Source of the DNA: JBLINH01 sp047639165
GTDB taxonomy: Bacteria; Patescibacteriota; Minisyncoccia; Phycocordibacterales; JAACPR01
Direction: 5' to 3'
DNA: 13,935 bases
Assembly: GCA_047639165.1 (NCBI GenBank)
Contig: JBLINH010000019.1
Coordinates: 1 to 13,935, forward strand
Positions 6,655 to 12,077 of the stretch are shown here, piece by piece; within the stretch, counting starts at the first letter, position 1, and every line of letters starts with the position of its first letter. The notes beneath the pieces were generated by a model. It was not told the DNA's origin and searched no databases. It saw nothing but the letters and a program-made list of their open reading frames with translations. The position numbers were made by a program, and so were the translations under genes.

Positions 6655-6987
6655 TTGAAAAGACAAATTAAAAAACAAACGTGGATAGCAAAATACCTCA
6701 CAAAGATACTAAAAATCAGAGAGAGAAGAGCTCTGCGTATGTGCAGAAATGTGAAGGATTCTAATATAAAAGAAATCCGTAAATCCACCCCCGACAAAAA
6801 CCGGCTAAAAGACGCGTTTAATATCACTGTTGTGACAAACACACACAAGATGATTCCTGTCCAAATCTTGCTCCGGTGGCCAAATCAAACCAGTCGGCCT
6901 AAAAGTAACTATCTGGTCATAAACAACAACTCAAAACAAGAACACGTTGAAAGGCAAATTAAAAAAATAACTGCGGGAGCAGTATAA
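6655..6987 (+). CDS. Doubtful basic hypothetical protein (110 aa) or a small RNA
   Basis: This open frame of 110 codons starts at TTG 6655, preceded by GAGAAGAG at a workable 9-nt distance; ATG 6739 would give 82 aa. The product is very rich in Lys and Arg, with no membrane helix and no motif I recognise. Promoter and terminator of matching direction frame it, so something is transcribed here. Codon choice departs from neighbours: CGG three times, plus CTG, GCG, CCC and TCC, in a genome that mostly uses A- or T-ending codons. That means acquired DNA or a frame that is not translated. The unit of about 390 nt could instead be a structured RNA. I found no tmRNA, SRP RNA or convincing RNase P core sequence. 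Confidence 0.4.
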   Translation: MKRQIKKQTWIAKYLTKILKIRERRALRMCRNVKDSNIKEIRKSTPDKNRLKDAFNITVVTNTHKMIPVQILLRWPNQTSRPKSNYLVINNNSKQEHVERQIKKITAGAV

Positions 6988-6994
6988 AAATCTC

Positions 6995-7027
6995 AAAGCT
7001 GACCTATACTCTAGGTCAGCTTTTTCT
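6995..7027 (+). terminator. Terminator overlapping the 3' end of the ROK gene
   Basis: AAAGCTGACCT (6995-7005) and AGGTCAGCTTT (7013-7023) form an 11-bp stem with a 7-nt loop followed by a T-rich tail on the + strand. The right arm contains the last codons and stop of the convergent ROK gene. On the - strand the tail is a poorer T-tract, so it may act weakly in both directions. Confidence 0.85.
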
Positions 7028-7826
7028 TTAAGTAAGCGAGTGCTCCGTATATACCATTTACATCCCCGAGCATAGCTCTTTCAAACTTTGGGATAGTTGG
7101 AAATATTTTCATTAGCTCTCCAACTCTTTTTTCTATATCTTCAATGCTAAATCTCTGCATAACACTTCCACCTAAAACAACCTTGTCTGGTGACCAGTGA
7201 ACGATACTGTTATTAATACCTATGGTCATCTTATCAAGCACGCACTTCCAAACGTCAGGATCTTCTATTTCTTTAGCTGGTTTTCCGTGTGATTCACGAA
7301 GTTCACTTCCTGCAATAAATTCATGGAGTGTCGTGTAGTTTTCATGATCAATTATTTGAAAACCTGGTTCAAAACCAATGTGATGTCTTGCGATTTCCTT
7401 ATCAACGATAAGTCCCCCGCCGTACCCGGTACTTGAAGTAACATACATAACAATGTCTGCATCAGCTCCTGATCCAAAGACAGCTTCTCCTAATCCACTT
7501 AAGTCTGCATCATTAAAAATTACAGGATTACATCCGGTAATATCCATAAGGGATTCTTTAAGAGGTTTTCCTTCCCAATCAGGTAAGTTAGGTGATCTAT
7601 CCAACATATCCTTTTCAGAACTTAAAACTCCTGCAATACCACCAACAACTCCATCTATCTCATCACCGTCCGCGATCTTTTCAATCACATCACGAATGTC
7701 CTCCATAGCTATTTTAAAATCTTTAGGGGTGTCTAATATAAGAGGTGTACAGAAAGATTCAAAAGAATCATCTTCTGTTCCTGCGAATCTCATATTAGTT
7801 GCGCCTATATCAAAAAGGATGTACAT
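7011..7826 (-). CDS. ROK-family sugar kinase-like protein lacking the zinc motif
   Basis: This 271-aa protein has the ROK/ASKHA fold: DIGATN (residues 6-11) is the phosphate-1 loop, GVVGGIAG (59-66) the second glycine region, FNDADLSGLGEA (104-115) holds catalytic Asp106, TGYGGGLI (133-140) is the phosphate-2 region, and VVLGGSV (216-222) follows. It probably phosphorylates a hexose such as glucose. H149 and EPG (153-155) are where ROK proteins begin their zinc site, but the CxCGxxGC cluster is absent, replaced by a short NYTTLHEFIAG segment. There is no DNA-binding N-terminus, so it is not a ROK repressor. I start at 7826: a first ATG at 7835 lies inside the -10 box and could not be transcribed from that promoter. 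The substrate is not decided by sequence. Confidence 0.82.
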   Translation of the reverse strand: MYILFDIGATNMRFAGTEDDSFESFCTPLILDTPKDFKIAMEDIRDVIEKIADGDEIDGVVGGIAGVLSSEKDMLDRSPNLPDWEGKPLKESLMDITGCNPVIFNDADLSGLGEAVFGSGADADIVMYVTSSTGYGGGLIVDKEIARHHIGFEPGFQIIDHENYTTLHEFIAGSELRESHGKPAKEIEDPDVWKCVLDKMTIGINNSIVHWSPDKVVLGGSVMQRFSIEDIEKRVGELMKIFPTIPKFERAMLGDVNGIYGALAYLKKKLT

Positions 7827-7833
7827 GCCATAC

Positions 7834-7842
7834 ATTGTATCA
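7834..7842 (-). promoter_or_regulatory. Extended -10 promoter TGATACAAT deciding the ROK start
   Basis: On the - strand TGATACAAT ends 7 nt before the ATG at 7826, exactly leaderless spacing. It overlaps the alternative upstream ATG (7833-7835). It follows closely after the DUF378 terminator. Confidence 0.6.
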
Positions 7843-7849
7843 GATATTT

Positions 7850-7885
7850 AAAACAACAAACCCCCAGTTGAAAACTGGGGGTTTG
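7850..7885 (-). terminator. Terminator of the DUF378 gene
   Basis: A 13-bp perfect stem (7857-7869 with 7873-7885, core CCCCCAGTT/AACTGGGGG) has a 3-nt loop and is followed on the - strand by TTGTTTT. It separates DUF378 from the ROK gene. Confidence 0.85.
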
Positions 7886-7897
7886 CTCTATGAAGAC

Positions 7898-8125
7898 TTA
7901 TTGATCACTCTCATCTTTCGATGCTCTGTGTTCTACGTTACATGATCTGCATTTCTTCATGCCTGTTATGGCAACTAAAGCTGATACACCGACAAGTATA
8001 TATACTATTCTTGCCGCTCCGTCTGGAAGAGTCGCTACTAGGTTAAAATCGAAAAGTCCGACTAATCCCCAGTTAAGACCTCCTACAACAAGGAGTATCC
8101 ACGCAACAGATTTTAATGATTTCAT
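7898..8125 (-). CDS. DUF378 small membrane protein with Cys-x-x-Cys tail
   Basis: This 75-aa protein matches the DUF378 (YuzA-like) pattern: two membrane helices (about 6-26 and 38-55) with the family signature LNWGLVGLFDFNLVA (17-31) and ARIVYILVG. The function of the family is unknown. Family members usually stop after the second helix; here a hydrophilic tail of about 20 residues carries C59 and C62 (KKCRSCN) and H66, a possible single metal-binding knuckle. The gene is monocistronic, with an extended -10 promoter and a strong terminator. A Shine-Dalgarno-like AGGAGGAG at 8158-8151 lies 25 nt upstream of the ATG, too far to serve it, and no in-frame alternative start follows it. Confidence 0.85.
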   Translation of the reverse strand: MKSLKSVAWILLVVGGLNWGLVGLFDFNLVATLPDGAARIVYILVGVSALVAITGMKKCRSCNVEHRASKDESDQ

Positions 8126-8162
8126 AATTTCAAAAATTAATTCAAATTGTCTCCTCCTATTG

Positions 8163-8171
8163 ATTATACCA
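8163..8171 (-). promoter_or_regulatory. Extended -10 promoter TGGTATAAT for DUF378
   Basis: On the - strand this is a near-ideal extended -10 (TGG TATAAT). Transcription should begin near 8156, so the message would open with GGAGGAGA and have a leader of about 31 nt. Five bases separate it from the divergent -10 at 8177. Confidence 0.7.
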
Positions 8172-8176
8172 TCTCA

Positions 8177-8185
8177 TGATATAAT
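8177..8185 (+). promoter_or_regulatory. Extended -10 promoter TGATATAAT for the small membrane protein
   Basis: TGATATAAT (consensus TATAAT with TGA extension) ends 10 nt before ATG 8196, predicting a leader of about 3 nt. It is back to back with the DUF378 promoter. Confidence 0.65.
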
Positions 8186-8195
8186 ATTTTTAATT

Positions 8196-8498
8196 ATGTA
8201 TGAAGATGTTGATAAGAAAGAAATACCTGAGGAGATCAAAGGATGGAACTGGGGAGCTTTCTTGTTCAATTGGATTTGGGGTATTGGAAACAAAACATAC
8301 ATCGCCTTATTTTCACTTGTTCCGATTGTTGGTATCGTGATGATGTTCTATCTTGGTTTTAAAGGCAACGAACTAGCTTGGAAAAACAATGATTGGAAAA
8401 GTATTGAAGATTTTAAATACGCTCAAAAGAAATGGAGCACTACAAGTATTGCTGTGATAATAATATTTATACTTTTTGTCTTAATCTTTTTTAAATAA
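8196..8498 (+). CDS. Small membrane protein of the GWNWGAFLxNWxWG type (DUF2628-like)
   Basis: This 100-aa protein opens with a short acidic and basic head, then GWNWGAFLFNWIWGIGNK (16-33), a hydrophobic stretch (34-55), FKGNELAWKNNDWKSIEDF (55-73), and a second helix (about 83-99) at the C-terminus. I recognise the GWNWGAF...W.WG..N / KGNE.AW.N..W.S.E.F pattern from a widespread family of small bacterial membrane proteins, sometimes attached to zinc ribbons, with no established role. A longer frame opens at 7959 but runs through the DUF378 gene and both promoters; ATG 8196 sits just after the -10 box and is preferred. A terminator follows at once, so it is a single-gene unit. Confidence 0.82.
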   Translation: MYEDVDKKEIPEEIKGWNWGAFLFNWIWGIGNKTYIALFSLVPIVGIVMMFYLGFKGNELAWKNNDWKSIEDFKYAQKKWSTTSIAVIIIFILFVLIFFK

Positions 8499-8503
8499 AA
8501 TAA

Positions 8504-8537
8504 AAACCCCTTTGCAATTGTAGGGGTTTCATTTTTT
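8504..8537 (+). terminator. Rho-independent terminator after the small membrane protein
   Basis: AAACCCCT (8504-8511) pairs with AGGGGTTT (8522-8529) around a 10-nt loop, followed after two bases by six T. It begins 5 nt after the stop codon. Confidence 0.85.
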
Positions 8538-8551
8538 ACTTGTATACAAGT
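8538..8551. promoter_or_regulatory. 14-bp perfect palindrome ACTTGTATACAAGT
   Basis: A perfect dyad lies between the preceding terminator T-run and another run of T. It may be an operator of the dimeric LexA-like repressor encoded downstream, or a weak second hairpin terminator (5-bp stem then T6). The sequence cannot decide. Confidence 0.4.
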
Positions 8552-8697
8552 TTTTTAAAACATCGTCAGCTTAAAGCTTGAGGGAGATTTAAAGTAAAGT
8601 AGTAATTTTCTTTTCAATCTCCTTTTAGTAATTAGTCGGCTTCTAGGGGTTTGGTGGTCTTTATACATGGTGGTTTGTTTTTATTAAGCTAACAATG

Positions 8698-8709
8698 TTG
8701 TGTACACAA
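8698..8709. promoter_or_regulatory. 12-bp perfect palindrome TTGTGTACACAA
   Basis: A perfect dyad with the same TTGT/ACAA half-sites as the palindrome at 8538, but 4 nt rather than 2 between halves. It lies 126 nt upstream of the LexA-like start codon. It is a candidate operator. Confidence 0.35.
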
Positions 8710-8732
8710 TAACTATTTTATATTGTCTGTCC

Positions 8733-8745
8733 ATCTTGTCAAGAT
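8733..8745. promoter_or_regulatory. 13-bp dyad ATCTTG-T-CAAGAT
   Basis: An odd-centred dyad, shares CTTG/CAAG arms with the palindrome at 8538, 30 nt upstream of the -35 of the LexA-like gene. Candidate repressor or activator site. Confidence 0.35.
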
Positions 8746-8762
8746 TTCTAGCTTTCCATACC

Positions 8763-8771
8763 TGTGGATAA
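8763..8771 (-). promoter_or_regulatory. DnaA-box sequence TTATCCACA
   Basis: The + strand reads TGTGGATAA, the exact complement of the classic 9-mer DnaA box. It lies just upstream of the LexA-like promoter. It is the only perfect copy I found, so a DnaA regulatory contact or chance is likelier than an origin. Confidence 0.35.
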
Positions 8772-8775
8772 CTTC

Positions 8776-8803
8776 TTGAGTTTTTTCTAGAATATAATAC
8801 AAT
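8776..8803 (+). promoter_or_regulatory. Promoter TTGAGT-16-TACAAT of the LexA-like gene
   Basis: TTGAGT (8776-8781) and TACAAT (8798-8803) are 16 nt apart; a consensus TATAAT at 8793-8798 overlaps. TTCTAGAA (8785-8792), an 8-bp palindrome, lies between -35 and -10. The leader would be about 25 nt without a clear Shine-Dalgarno. Confidence 0.55.
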
Positions 8804-8834
8804 ATAGTTAATCAGAGATAACATACAGAAAACC

Positions 8835-9470
8835 ATGCATAAACTACAAGAACACATTTTACAGATATTGGAATCGACAAACCTGAATGGAATGACCCTT
8901 CGAGAGATTGGTGATCTAATAGACGAGAAGTTTCCTCAAAAGGTAAAGCATCATCTGGATCAGTTAGAGAAGAAAGGTTTGATTAGATTAGATAGGAAAA
9001 ACAAAAAGATTGAAAAAGCTCAAAGTGGTGCTGTCAGAAATACAAAACTAATTTCAGTCCCTATCGTTGGTATGGCTAACTGTGGACCAGCAACTGTCTT
9101 TGCTAGTGAAAATATTGAAGGATACGTAAAGATATCAAAAAAAATACTAAGGAAGTGTAAAAATATTTTTGCAGTTAAAGCGCAAGGGCTTTCTATGAAC
9201 AAAGCATCTGTGGGCGGACAAACTATTGAAGATGGTGACTACCTAATTATAGATAGTGACAATACCTCACCTACTAGTGGAGATATTATACTTTCAATTA
9301 TTGATGATATGGCTAATATTAAAAAATATGTTTGGGATGAACTTAACAATCAAGTAGTGTTGGTATCTCAATCTACAAAAGACATCCCACCTATATACAT
9401 ACATGGAGACGACAGCTTCATGGTTAACGGAAAAGTAATCCAAGTGATTAAGTGTCCTAAGATGGTTTAA
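8835..9470 (+). CDS. LexA-like autoproteolytic transcriptional repressor (winged helix + S24)
   Basis: This 211-aa protein, close to LexA in length, has an N-terminal winged helix (about 1-65; TLREIGDLID and HHLDQLEKKGLIRLD are the helix-turn-helix and wing) and a C-terminal peptidase S24 domain (about 73-208). The self-cleavage machinery is present: bond C83-G84 in MANCGPAT, nucleophile Ser120 in QGLSMN, general base Lys163 in NIKKY. In LexA the bond is Ala-Gly; Cys-Gly is known in UmuD and some repressors. It should bind DNA as a dimer and be destroyed when RecA filaments form, though the helix-turn-helix differs from classical LexA, so targets may not be SOS genes. Its upstream region carries several dyads, consistent with autoregulation. 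It overlaps the convergent antiporter gene by 4 bases. Confidence 0.85.
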   Translation: MHKLQEHILQILESTNLNGMTLREIGDLIDEKFPQKVKHHLDQLEKKGLIRLDRKNKKIEKAQSGAVRNTKLISVPIVGMANCGPATVFASENIEGYVKISKKILRKCKNIFAVKAQGLSMNKASVGGQTIEDGDYLIIDSDNTSPTSGDIILSIIDDMANIKKYVWDELNNQVVLVSQSTKDIPPIYIHGDDSFMVNGKVIQVIKCPKMV

Positions 9471-10654
9471 TCGTTACAAACAAAATTAACCTCTTCTCTT
9501 ATATATTTTCTACTAAAGAACTTGACCAGTATAGGTCCAAGTATTGTAGTAACCAGAACAAGTATAACCAAAGAAGCTAATAGTTGATCTGGGATAATAC
9601 CTAATTCCCTACCAGCAAAAGATACAGCCAATGTTGTTGAAAGTTGTGGAATCGTAGAAGCACCAATGATTAAACTCTCTTGGTGTTTAAACTTATTTAA
9701 CCGGCCACCAACATATCCACTTATGAACTTAGACAGCACTGTGCCTAGAACAACAACCGCTGTAAGTAGTGCTATGTTTTTTGCTTTAAAAATTACTGAA
9801 AGATCTGCCTGAGATCCCACGACGATAAAAAATATAGGAATGAAGAAACCATAACTTAGTCCTCTTAACTTCTCTTTTATAATATCCCCCTTAACAATCT
9901 GTGACATTACAACTCCAGCAAAGAACCCTGCGATAATAGGATGGAGGCCTAGTAACTGAAAGGAAACAACTGTACCAATTAAAATAACAAATATTGATCT
10001 CAGTTCTTGCTGGAAAATATCCCGCTGTGACCTTGTGTTTCTACTAAAATACCATAATAGTTTTGGTATAAGTGTCTTTAGTCCTACTACAACAACAATA
10101 AGTATTGCGTAGAATATTGGGAGAGGTAAGAACGTTAAAGTTTGTGTACTTTGAAGTAATATTGAAAGCAAAATCAAACTGGCAACATCAGAGAATATGG
10201 TAGCGAGCATTATAGATCTACCGATACCACAACGTAATAGATTGTTAGCTTCTAGAGAAGGAATAATAACAGCAATTGATGACGATACAAAAATTGTTCC
10301 CAATAGTAATGAAGTAGTAGTTCCAAGATCAAAGAATATTCCTATACCTAGTCCAACCAAAAAAGGAATGACACTATTCAAAAGAGCCAAACTTATAACA
10401 TTATCAAATGACTGTCTTGTTTGAGAACCAATTAAGTTTGTTCCTAATCCTGCCATGAACATAAGGAATATAAGTCCTATTTCTCCCAAGAATAAAATTG
10501 TTTCATTAGGTACAAATACATTAAATCCTGACGGACCTATTATTACCCCTCCAATTATCAAAGAAACCACCCATGGAACATGGAATTTAAAGAAGAACTC
10601 TGAAAAGAACAACCCTGCAAAAAGGACTATAAAAAATGGCAGTAGTTCTGTCAT
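9467..10654 (-). CDS. CPA2-type cation:proton antiporter
   Basis: This 395-aa membrane protein has about 12-13 helices and the Na+/H+ exchanger fold (Kef/NapA-like). It should exchange Na+ or K+ for H+ across the membrane. Visible signatures are IIGGVIIGPSGF (33-44) in the first repeat, GLIFLMFMAGLGTNL (60-74), the unwound-helix region SSSIAVIIPSL (124-134), the ion-binding helix ATIFSDVASLILL (151-163), and ASTIPQLSTTLAVSF near the end. At the ion site the residue before Asp156 is Ser155, where electrogenic members have Asp and CPA1 members Asn. No RCK/TrkA-N regulatory domain follows, so it is a core transporter only. It starts 1 nt after the stop of the PsbP-like gene and is the last gene of the five-gene operon. 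Confidence 0.85.
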   Translation of the reverse strand: MTELLPFFIVLFAGLFFSEFFFKFHVPWVVSLIIGGVIIGPSGFNVFVPNETILFLGEIGLIFLMFMAGLGTNLIGSQTRQSFDNVISLALLNSVIPFLVGLGIGIFFDLGTTTSLLLGTIFVSSSIAVIIPSLEANNLLRCGIGRSIMLATIFSDVASLILLSILLQSTQTLTFLPLPIFYAILIVVVVGLKTLIPKLLWYFSRNTRSQRDIFQQELRSIFVILIGTVVSFQLLGLHPIIAGFFAGVVMSQIVKGDIIKEKLRGLSYGFFIPIFFIVVGSQADLSVIFKAKNIALLTAVVVLGTVLSKFISGYVGGRLNKFKHQESLIIGASTIPQLSTTLAVSFAGRELGIIPDQLLASLVILVLVTTILGPILVKFFSRKYIREEVNFVCND

Positions 10655-10655
10655 A

Positions 10656-11327
10656 CTATTTTATAAATTTAAAAGAATTAATAATTTTTCGTTCAATTTC
10701 TAACAAATCATTATCAGTATTTCCGTCTCGTAATAATTCATCTCCTTCAAATGTATTACATAGTTCTGCGGACACAATATTAAAACCTTGTCTACAACTA
10801 TATTCAAGATCTTCTATAGCGACACCTGCCCATATGAAACCCCATGGCTTCCAGCTTTCTGGAACATCTTTAAACGTAATCATTGTCGCCCACTTATCCT
10901 TATCTGCGAGAACATACTCTCTAACCACATCTACTTCTTCGTTAATATTCAAACCAACTTCTACGTTCTCTCCGATTAAGCCTTCTGATGGGATACCTTT
11001 TGGATATATAGAAAACTGAGTTGCATTTGTAAAATGACTTAAAGGTAACTCAATATTGTTTTGAAAAGGATAGAAATTTATCTTTGGACTTAAGTCATCG
11101 TCCTCCACGTGGATTCTCCAATGATTTGGATACTCCAGTTCAAAACCATATTCTTTGTTTTCATACTTAACCCACTCTACTTCTCCTAGAGTTAGTGGTT
11201 CTGAAACTGTATCCACAAGGTTTACATCATTATTGAGAAAAACTATACCCAAAGATATAAATATTAGGGACACTAGTATTATCCAAGCCATTAACCTATT
11301 TTCTTTTTTAAACTTTGAAAAAATCAT
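10656..11327 (-). CDS. Membrane-anchored PsbP-like protein
   Basis: This 223-aa protein has one N-terminal membrane helix (about residues 12-31) and a single extracytoplasmic domain. EWVKYENKEYGFELEYPNHWRI (51-72) closely resembles residues 86-108 of the protein at 331-1071, a PsbP-like/MOG1-type fold common in exported Patescibacteria proteins. Two cysteines (in the EYSCRQG and AELCNTF segments) may form a disulfide. It lacks the four-Cys motif of its paralogue. Its ATG overlaps the stop of the DUF389 gene (TAATG), and the antiporter begins 1 nt after its own stop, so translation is probably coupled in both directions. It might be an accessory subunit or sensor for the adjoining transporter; only gene order supports this. 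Confidence 0.75.
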   Translation of the reverse strand: MIFSKFKKENRLMAWIILVSLIFISLGIVFLNNDVNLVDTVSEPLTLGEVEWVKYENKEYGFELEYPNHWRIHVEDDDLSPKINFYPFQNNIELPLSHFTNATQFSIYPKGIPSEGLIGENVEVGLNINEEVDVVREYVLADKDKWATMITFKDVPESWKPWGFIWAGVAIEDLEYSCRQGFNIVSAELCNTFEGDELLRDGNTDNDLLEIERKIINSFKFIK

Positions 11328-12049
11328 TATTTGTTATTAGTCTTATATCCCGCTTCTTGCAAGATAACCTCATCAACCTTGTCTTTAATGTGCTGACCAG
11401 CACTATAAAATCTAAGTAGGGAGAATATAACCAGTCCTCCCATAATAATACCGAACATGTTAAACAAAAATACCATAAGGAAGAACCTCATTAAGTCTAT
11501 CTGTCCCATTGATAGCCATATGGCAACCATAGAGATAGGTGGGACTAATGACACGGCGATTGAAATACCTGGTAGGACATTTGTAATTTCTTTTCTAATC
11601 CAAGAGAAGGTAGCAGCAATACCAGAAGTGAAAGCTACAAGAAAGTATAGAAAGGCTGCACGTAGTGAATTATCAAATAATGATTCTCTGTACAGGTCAG
11701 AAACTTCCGGTGCACTAAATAATATCCCTGCCACAAATGAAATCCCAAAGATAACAGCTACTGACTTCAAAATTAAAATAGCTGTTCTTTTAATTAGTCT
11801 CGGTCTACTAACTGTAATACCTAGAGCTATCAAAAGAATTGGATTAAGAACAGGAGTAACAAGCATTCCTCCAATTAGAATTGGAGAGTTCGCAAGAAGA
11901 AGACCAGAAGCGATAATAACTGAGGACAGAATTAACAGAGTGAAGTATGCATGAGTAGGTCTGCTCTCTTCTATAAGATCATCAATAGCACGGTATCGAT
12001 CTTTGTTATTAACAGTTAGAAATGGTTTATCATCTTTTGGTAGTTCCAT
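11327..12049 (-). CDS. DUF389 membrane protein
   Basis: This 240-aa protein has a hydrophilic N-terminus of about 33 residues and then about six membrane helices. The DUF389 signature is clear: ANSPILIGGMLVTPVLNPIL (53-72), with further family pattern in the SGIAATFSW segment and in VLPGISIAVSLVPPISMVAIW. The family has no established biochemical function; some members have been linked to transport. It is shorter than many because an extra N-terminal cytoplasmic domain seen in some members is missing. It lies 28 nt after the isomerase gene and ends by sharing one base with the PsbP-like gene. A TAGAAT lies 4 nt before the ATG, too close for a normal internal promoter. Confidence 0.85.
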   Translation of the reverse strand: MELPKDDKPFLTVNNKDRYRAIDDLIEESRPTHAYFTLLILSSVIIASGLLLANSPILIGGMLVTPVLNPILLIALGITVSRPRLIKRTAILILKSVAVIFGISFVAGILFSAPEVSDLYRESLFDNSLRAAFLYFLVAFTSGIAATFSWIRKEITNVLPGISIAVSLVPPISMVAIWLSMGQIDLMRFFLMVFLFNMFGIIMGGLVIFSLLRFYSAGQHIKDKVDEVILQEAGYKTNNK

Positions 12050-12077
12050 ATTTATATTCTAACGTATTTGTGACTAA

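Larger units (their letters stand above)
8552..8834. other. Gene-poor stretch before the LexA-like gene
   Basis: This is the middle and end of the only gene-free stretch over 300 bases. It contains a nested fold (AGCTTAA 8568-8574 with TTAAGCT 8684-8690, enclosing GGAGATT 8583-8589 with AATCTCC 8616-8622), the dyads and DnaA-box sequence listed separately, and the promoter. A 37-codon basic frame on the - strand (8668-8555) lacks a credible promoter or ribosome site. An unannotated structured RNA around 8560-8690 is possible. Confidence 0.4.

Noticed and set aside
6791..6815. RNase P-like stretch (GACAAAAACCGGCTAA resembling ACAGAA..CCGGCTTA)
   Set aside because: It lies mid-transcript rather than near the 3' end, and the GAGGAAAGTCC core is missing.
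7959..8195. Upstream extension of the small membrane protein frame
   Set aside because: It runs antisense through DUF378 and through both promoters; the family-like sequence begins at ATG 8196.
8555..8668. 37-codon basic frame on the - strand in the gap before the LexA-like gene
   Set aside because: No -10 box or ribosome site at a workable distance, no family resemblance, and it overlaps paired arms better explained as non-coding.
8763..8771. Replication origin signalled by a perfect DnaA box
   Set aside because: Only one perfect copy was found, with no dnaA, dnaN or AT-rich unwinding element beside it.
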